Shown here one piece after another: positions 61,884 to 64,000 of a DNA stretch of 64,000 bases. The position numbers and the translations under genes are program-made. The notes beneath the pieces are model-generated. The model was not told where the DNA came from. It searched no databases and saw only the letters and a program-made list of their open reading frames with translations. Within the stretch, counting starts at the first letter, position 1, and each line of letters begins with the position of its first letter. Origin of the DNA: CAZOOK01 sp964581385 (GTDB taxonomy: Bacteria > Pseudomonadota > Gammaproteobacteria > Nevskiales > Nevskiaceae). The stretch lies in assembly GCA_964581385.1 (NCBI GenBank), contig CAZOOK010000001.1, positions 186,001 to 250,000 on the forward strand, read 5' to 3'.

Positions 61884-64000
61884 ATGAATACGCTCGAATT
61901 GAATTCCCCGTCATTCAAAATCGGATTGGCCAAGCCCGGATATCTAATAGCAAAGTCGTCGCATAAATGGTCGGCACGTTTGGCCTGCGGTGCCGCGGCG
62001 CTGCTGTGCGGAGTACACGCGGTGAGGGCGGCGGATTTCGTCGAGCCACCGGTGTTTTCCAGCCAGAATGGTGTGTTGGATCTTCTCATGGTCGCGAAAT
62101 CCATGCCGGTGCCGACCATTTCATTTCAACCGCCAGATGGGCAGGCGGTTATTCATCCGATCGGCTGGGTTTATGAATTCTGCCGCGCGCCAGTGCCGCC
62201 CAGTACCCAGTGCCCGGCGGAGGCCAGTGTAGTCGCGAGTTACGGCGGCGTGCGCCTAGCTCTGCAGAAGGGGGACGCCGTGAAGCTGCGCCTCGTAAAT
62301 CAGTTGCCGAAGCTCGATCCCGTCAAGGTCACCCATTCGGTCGATCCAGGCGCCGCGAATCTGCCGCTCAATCTCACCAATCTGCATACCCATGGCATGG
62401 TGGTTCCGGCGCGAGCTCCGACGCTCGCCAATCCGACCTTCGGCGATTATATTTTTGTCGAGATCTATAATTCCGCGAACGGCACGCCTATACCGCAGAC
62501 GACGCATCAGCATGGCTCGATCGTCAAGGACTACGCCAATTATCGAATTGACGTTCCGTCTAATCATCCGTCGGGCGCCTTCTGGTTCCACCCACATGTG
62601 CACGGACTTGCGCTCAATCAGGTGTCAAGTGGCCTTTCCGGCATCATTTCGGTGGGCCAGGTGGGTGACTACGCCCAGGGCGACGTGAGCCACGCAGCGT
62701 TTCCCGAAGCTAACGTCCGCCATCTCATTCTCAAAGACCTGCAGGTACTGGCAGCTGGCAATATCGAGTTCGACAATGGTCCGGCGAATGTCGCCAATGG
62801 CGAGGTGCTGAATCAGCAAGATGCGGCCTTCTGCAATCAATTTCCCGCTGCGTCATCGGAGGTCCGTCACGGATCGTGCCCGGGCGCGAATGACGCCGCC
62901 GAAGGCGGCAACAATTATACGGGCGGACAATGGTTCTTTACAGTGAGCGGCCAGCAATTCCCAACCTTGCGTATGACCGAGCCGGACGGCGAAGTCTGGC
63001 GGCTGACCAATGCCTCGGGCAGTGTCTCCTATGACCTAAAGCTGATCGATGATCAAAGCCATTTGCCGATGATCATGCAGCTCGTTTCAGTCGATGGGAT
63101 AAGCATTAATGTCCTTCCAGGAACAGCGCTCGGCACCATTGCCCAACTCGGCGGCGCGCGCTTCAGAATCGCGGCTTGTCCACCGAGCCCGGGCGTCGGC
63201 CTCAGCTCGGCGCCGGTCTGCGTAACCGAATTCGTCATGATGCCGAGCTCGCGTGCCGAAGTGTGGGTCACCTATCGCGACCCGGCCGGCAATATCGTCC
63301 CGTCGCCGAGCGGCGCCAGCGCGACCTTGAAGACAATCGGGTTGACCACGGGTGCGGCCGGAGATTCGTGGCCGGCAATTGATCTCGCTCAGGTGGCCTT
63401 CGCACAAACCGGCCCACGCAATCTCGCCGCATTCGCCCTCGACATTCGCGGGGACGCGCTCCTCGCCAATTTGCCGACCGGCATCTTCTCCGCACCGGTG
63501 CCGGCCGCGAAGGCGGCGGCATTGCCCACGGGCTGCCATGCATTGCCCGCCGGACATCGCCGACGGATATTCTTCGGTCTGCCCGATCCCAGTAACAACC
63601 CGGACTCGTTTGGCCTGGGCTATGAGGAGATCGACCAGAACGGCGCGGTGGTGGCTGGCTCGCAGGTTCCGGTCAGTTCGTTTGATCCGTCGAACAACAC
63701 GATCTGCCTGCCGCTCGGAAGGGGCCAGATTCCCGCGCATGAGATCTGGGAGCTCGTCAATCTGGGGACCGAGACCCACAATTTCCATATGCACCAGACC
63801 AAGTTCCGCTTGTTTCAGACCGCGCCGAATGCGCCGTTTGGCATCAATCTCAATCCAATGAATGGCGGGGCCAGCGTTATGGAGGACAATGTTCCGTTGC
63901 CGGCTGCAACGCCGAATACGCCCGATGTTGCCGACAACCAGAATGGCTATTGCACGATCGCCCAATGGCATGACCAGCAATGCACTTCGACACCGATCGT
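61884..64000 (+). CDS. Multicopper oxidase, 3' end outside the window
   Basis: The open frame starts at ATG 61884 and runs without stop to the window end (705 codons). A Sec-type signal (LACGAAALLCGVHAVRA) is followed by the first copper-binding motifs LTNLHTHGMVV (HxHG) and FWFHPHVHG in the N-terminal cupredoxin domain. The third-domain motif ETHNFHMHQ stands near residue 630. The final HCHxxxH motif must lie beyond the window. A long insert separates the domains. Such periplasmic enzymes oxidise phenols or metals with O2; the substrate is unknown. Confidence 0.92.
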   Translation, partial: MNTLELNSPSFKIGLAKPGYLIAKSSHKWSARLACGAAALLCGVHAVRAADFVEPPVFSSQNGVLDLLMVAKSMPVPTISFQPPDGQAVIHPIGWVYEFCRAPVPPSTQCPAEASVVASYGGVRLALQKGDAVKLRLVNQLPKLDPVKVTHSVDPGAANLPLNLTNLHTHGMVVPARAPTLANPTFGDYIFVEIYNSANGTPIPQTTHQHGSIVKDYANYRIDVPSNHPSGAFWFHPHVHGLALNQVSSGLSGIISVGQVGDYAQGDVSHAAFPEANVRHLILKDLQVLAAGNIEFDNGPANVANGEVLNQQDAAFCNQFPAASSEVRHGSCPGANDAAEGGNNYTGGQWFFTVSGQQFPTLRMTEPDGEVWRLTNASGSVSYDLKLIDDQSHLPMIMQLVSVDGISINVLPGTALGTIAQLGGARFRIAACPPSPGVGLSSAPVCVTEFVMMPSSRAEVWVTYRDPAGNIVPSPSGASATLKTIGLTTGAAGDSWPAIDLAQVAFAQTGPRNLAAFALDIRGDALLANLPTGIFSAPVPAAKAAALPTGCHALPAGHRRRIFFGLPDPSNNPDSFGLGYEEIDQNGAVVAGSQVPVSSFDPSNNTICLPLGRGQIPAHEIWELVNLGTETHNFHMHQTKFRLFQTAPNAPFGINLNPMNGGASVMEDNVPLPAATPNTPDVADNQNGYCTIAQWHDQQCTSTPI

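Overview
This is a GC-rich proteobacterial chromosome segment. The glycine-cleavage operon sits behind a tandem glycine riboswitch. A CysB-type regulator lies beside a DUF934-linked sulfite reductase and CysG. The window also holds a complete moaADEC set, a two-partner secretion pair, an OmpA-family protein and an IHF alpha subunit. Together these point to a Gamma- or Betaproteobacterium. I cannot place the genus, and the many secreted hydrolases, haloalkane dehalogenase and Rieske oxygenase suggest a metabolically versatile soil or freshwater bacterium.

Layout. 1-2.7 kb: accessory DNA with a TIR-like NAD-hydrolase candidate, four REP palindromes and a 5'-truncated REP-associated transposase bracketed by two identical inverted REPs. 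2.8-10.7 kb: a GloVer-repeat secreted protein, a POT peptide transporter, a large secreted protein of unknown family and a GH5 glycosidase. 10.8-17.0 kb: glycine riboswitch, gcvT-gcvH-gcvPA-tpx-gcvPB and a PfkB kinase. 17.2-19.3 kb: a papain-like protease with a clear terminator, then an AT-richer membrane protein. 19.4-24.6 kb, all on the minus strand: moaA-moaD-moaE-moaC, then NTF2-like, GNAT and nitrilase-family genes, and upstream of moaA a DhlA-type haloalkane dehalogenase. 24.8-26.8 kb: the paralogue of the large secreted protein. 26.8-32.7 kb: sulfur assimilation (DUF934, sulfite reductase, CysB, TauE-type exporter, CysG). 32.7-36.1 kb: an exported peptidase and a Nat-type ABC exporter. 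36.2-40 kb: membrane protein, HEPN/AbiU2-like protein, ferredoxin plus Rieske oxygenase, alpha/beta hydrolase and a 61-bp palindrome.

40.1-46.0 kb: a TpsB-TpsA-FecR operon. 46.1-48.0 kb: modBC without modA, preceded by a 36-codon ORF. 48.2-56.1 kb: envelope and secreted proteins (OmpA family, Arg/Asn-repeat protein, NHL-repeat lipoprotein, esterase, small lipoproteins) and an IHF alpha gene. 56.5-58.1 kb: hipBA with three regularly spaced operators over a recognisable promoter. 58.3-61.1 kb: small hypotheticals. 61.9 kb to the end: a multicopper oxidase cut by the window edge.

Functional links. CysG supplies siroheme for the sulfite reductase, CysB probably controls both, and TauE may export excess sulfite. 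moaADEC builds molybdopterin and modBC imports molybdate. The Rieske oxygenase and ferredoxin look like one monooxygenase system. I found no tRNA, rRNA or CRISPR array. No wholly new multi-gene system is certain. The strongest unexplained items are the paralogous pair of large secreted proteins, the TIR protein with an unassigned C-terminal domain, the 36-codon ORF in the modA position, the terminator between the Rieske gene and its ferredoxin, and the 61-bp palindrome.
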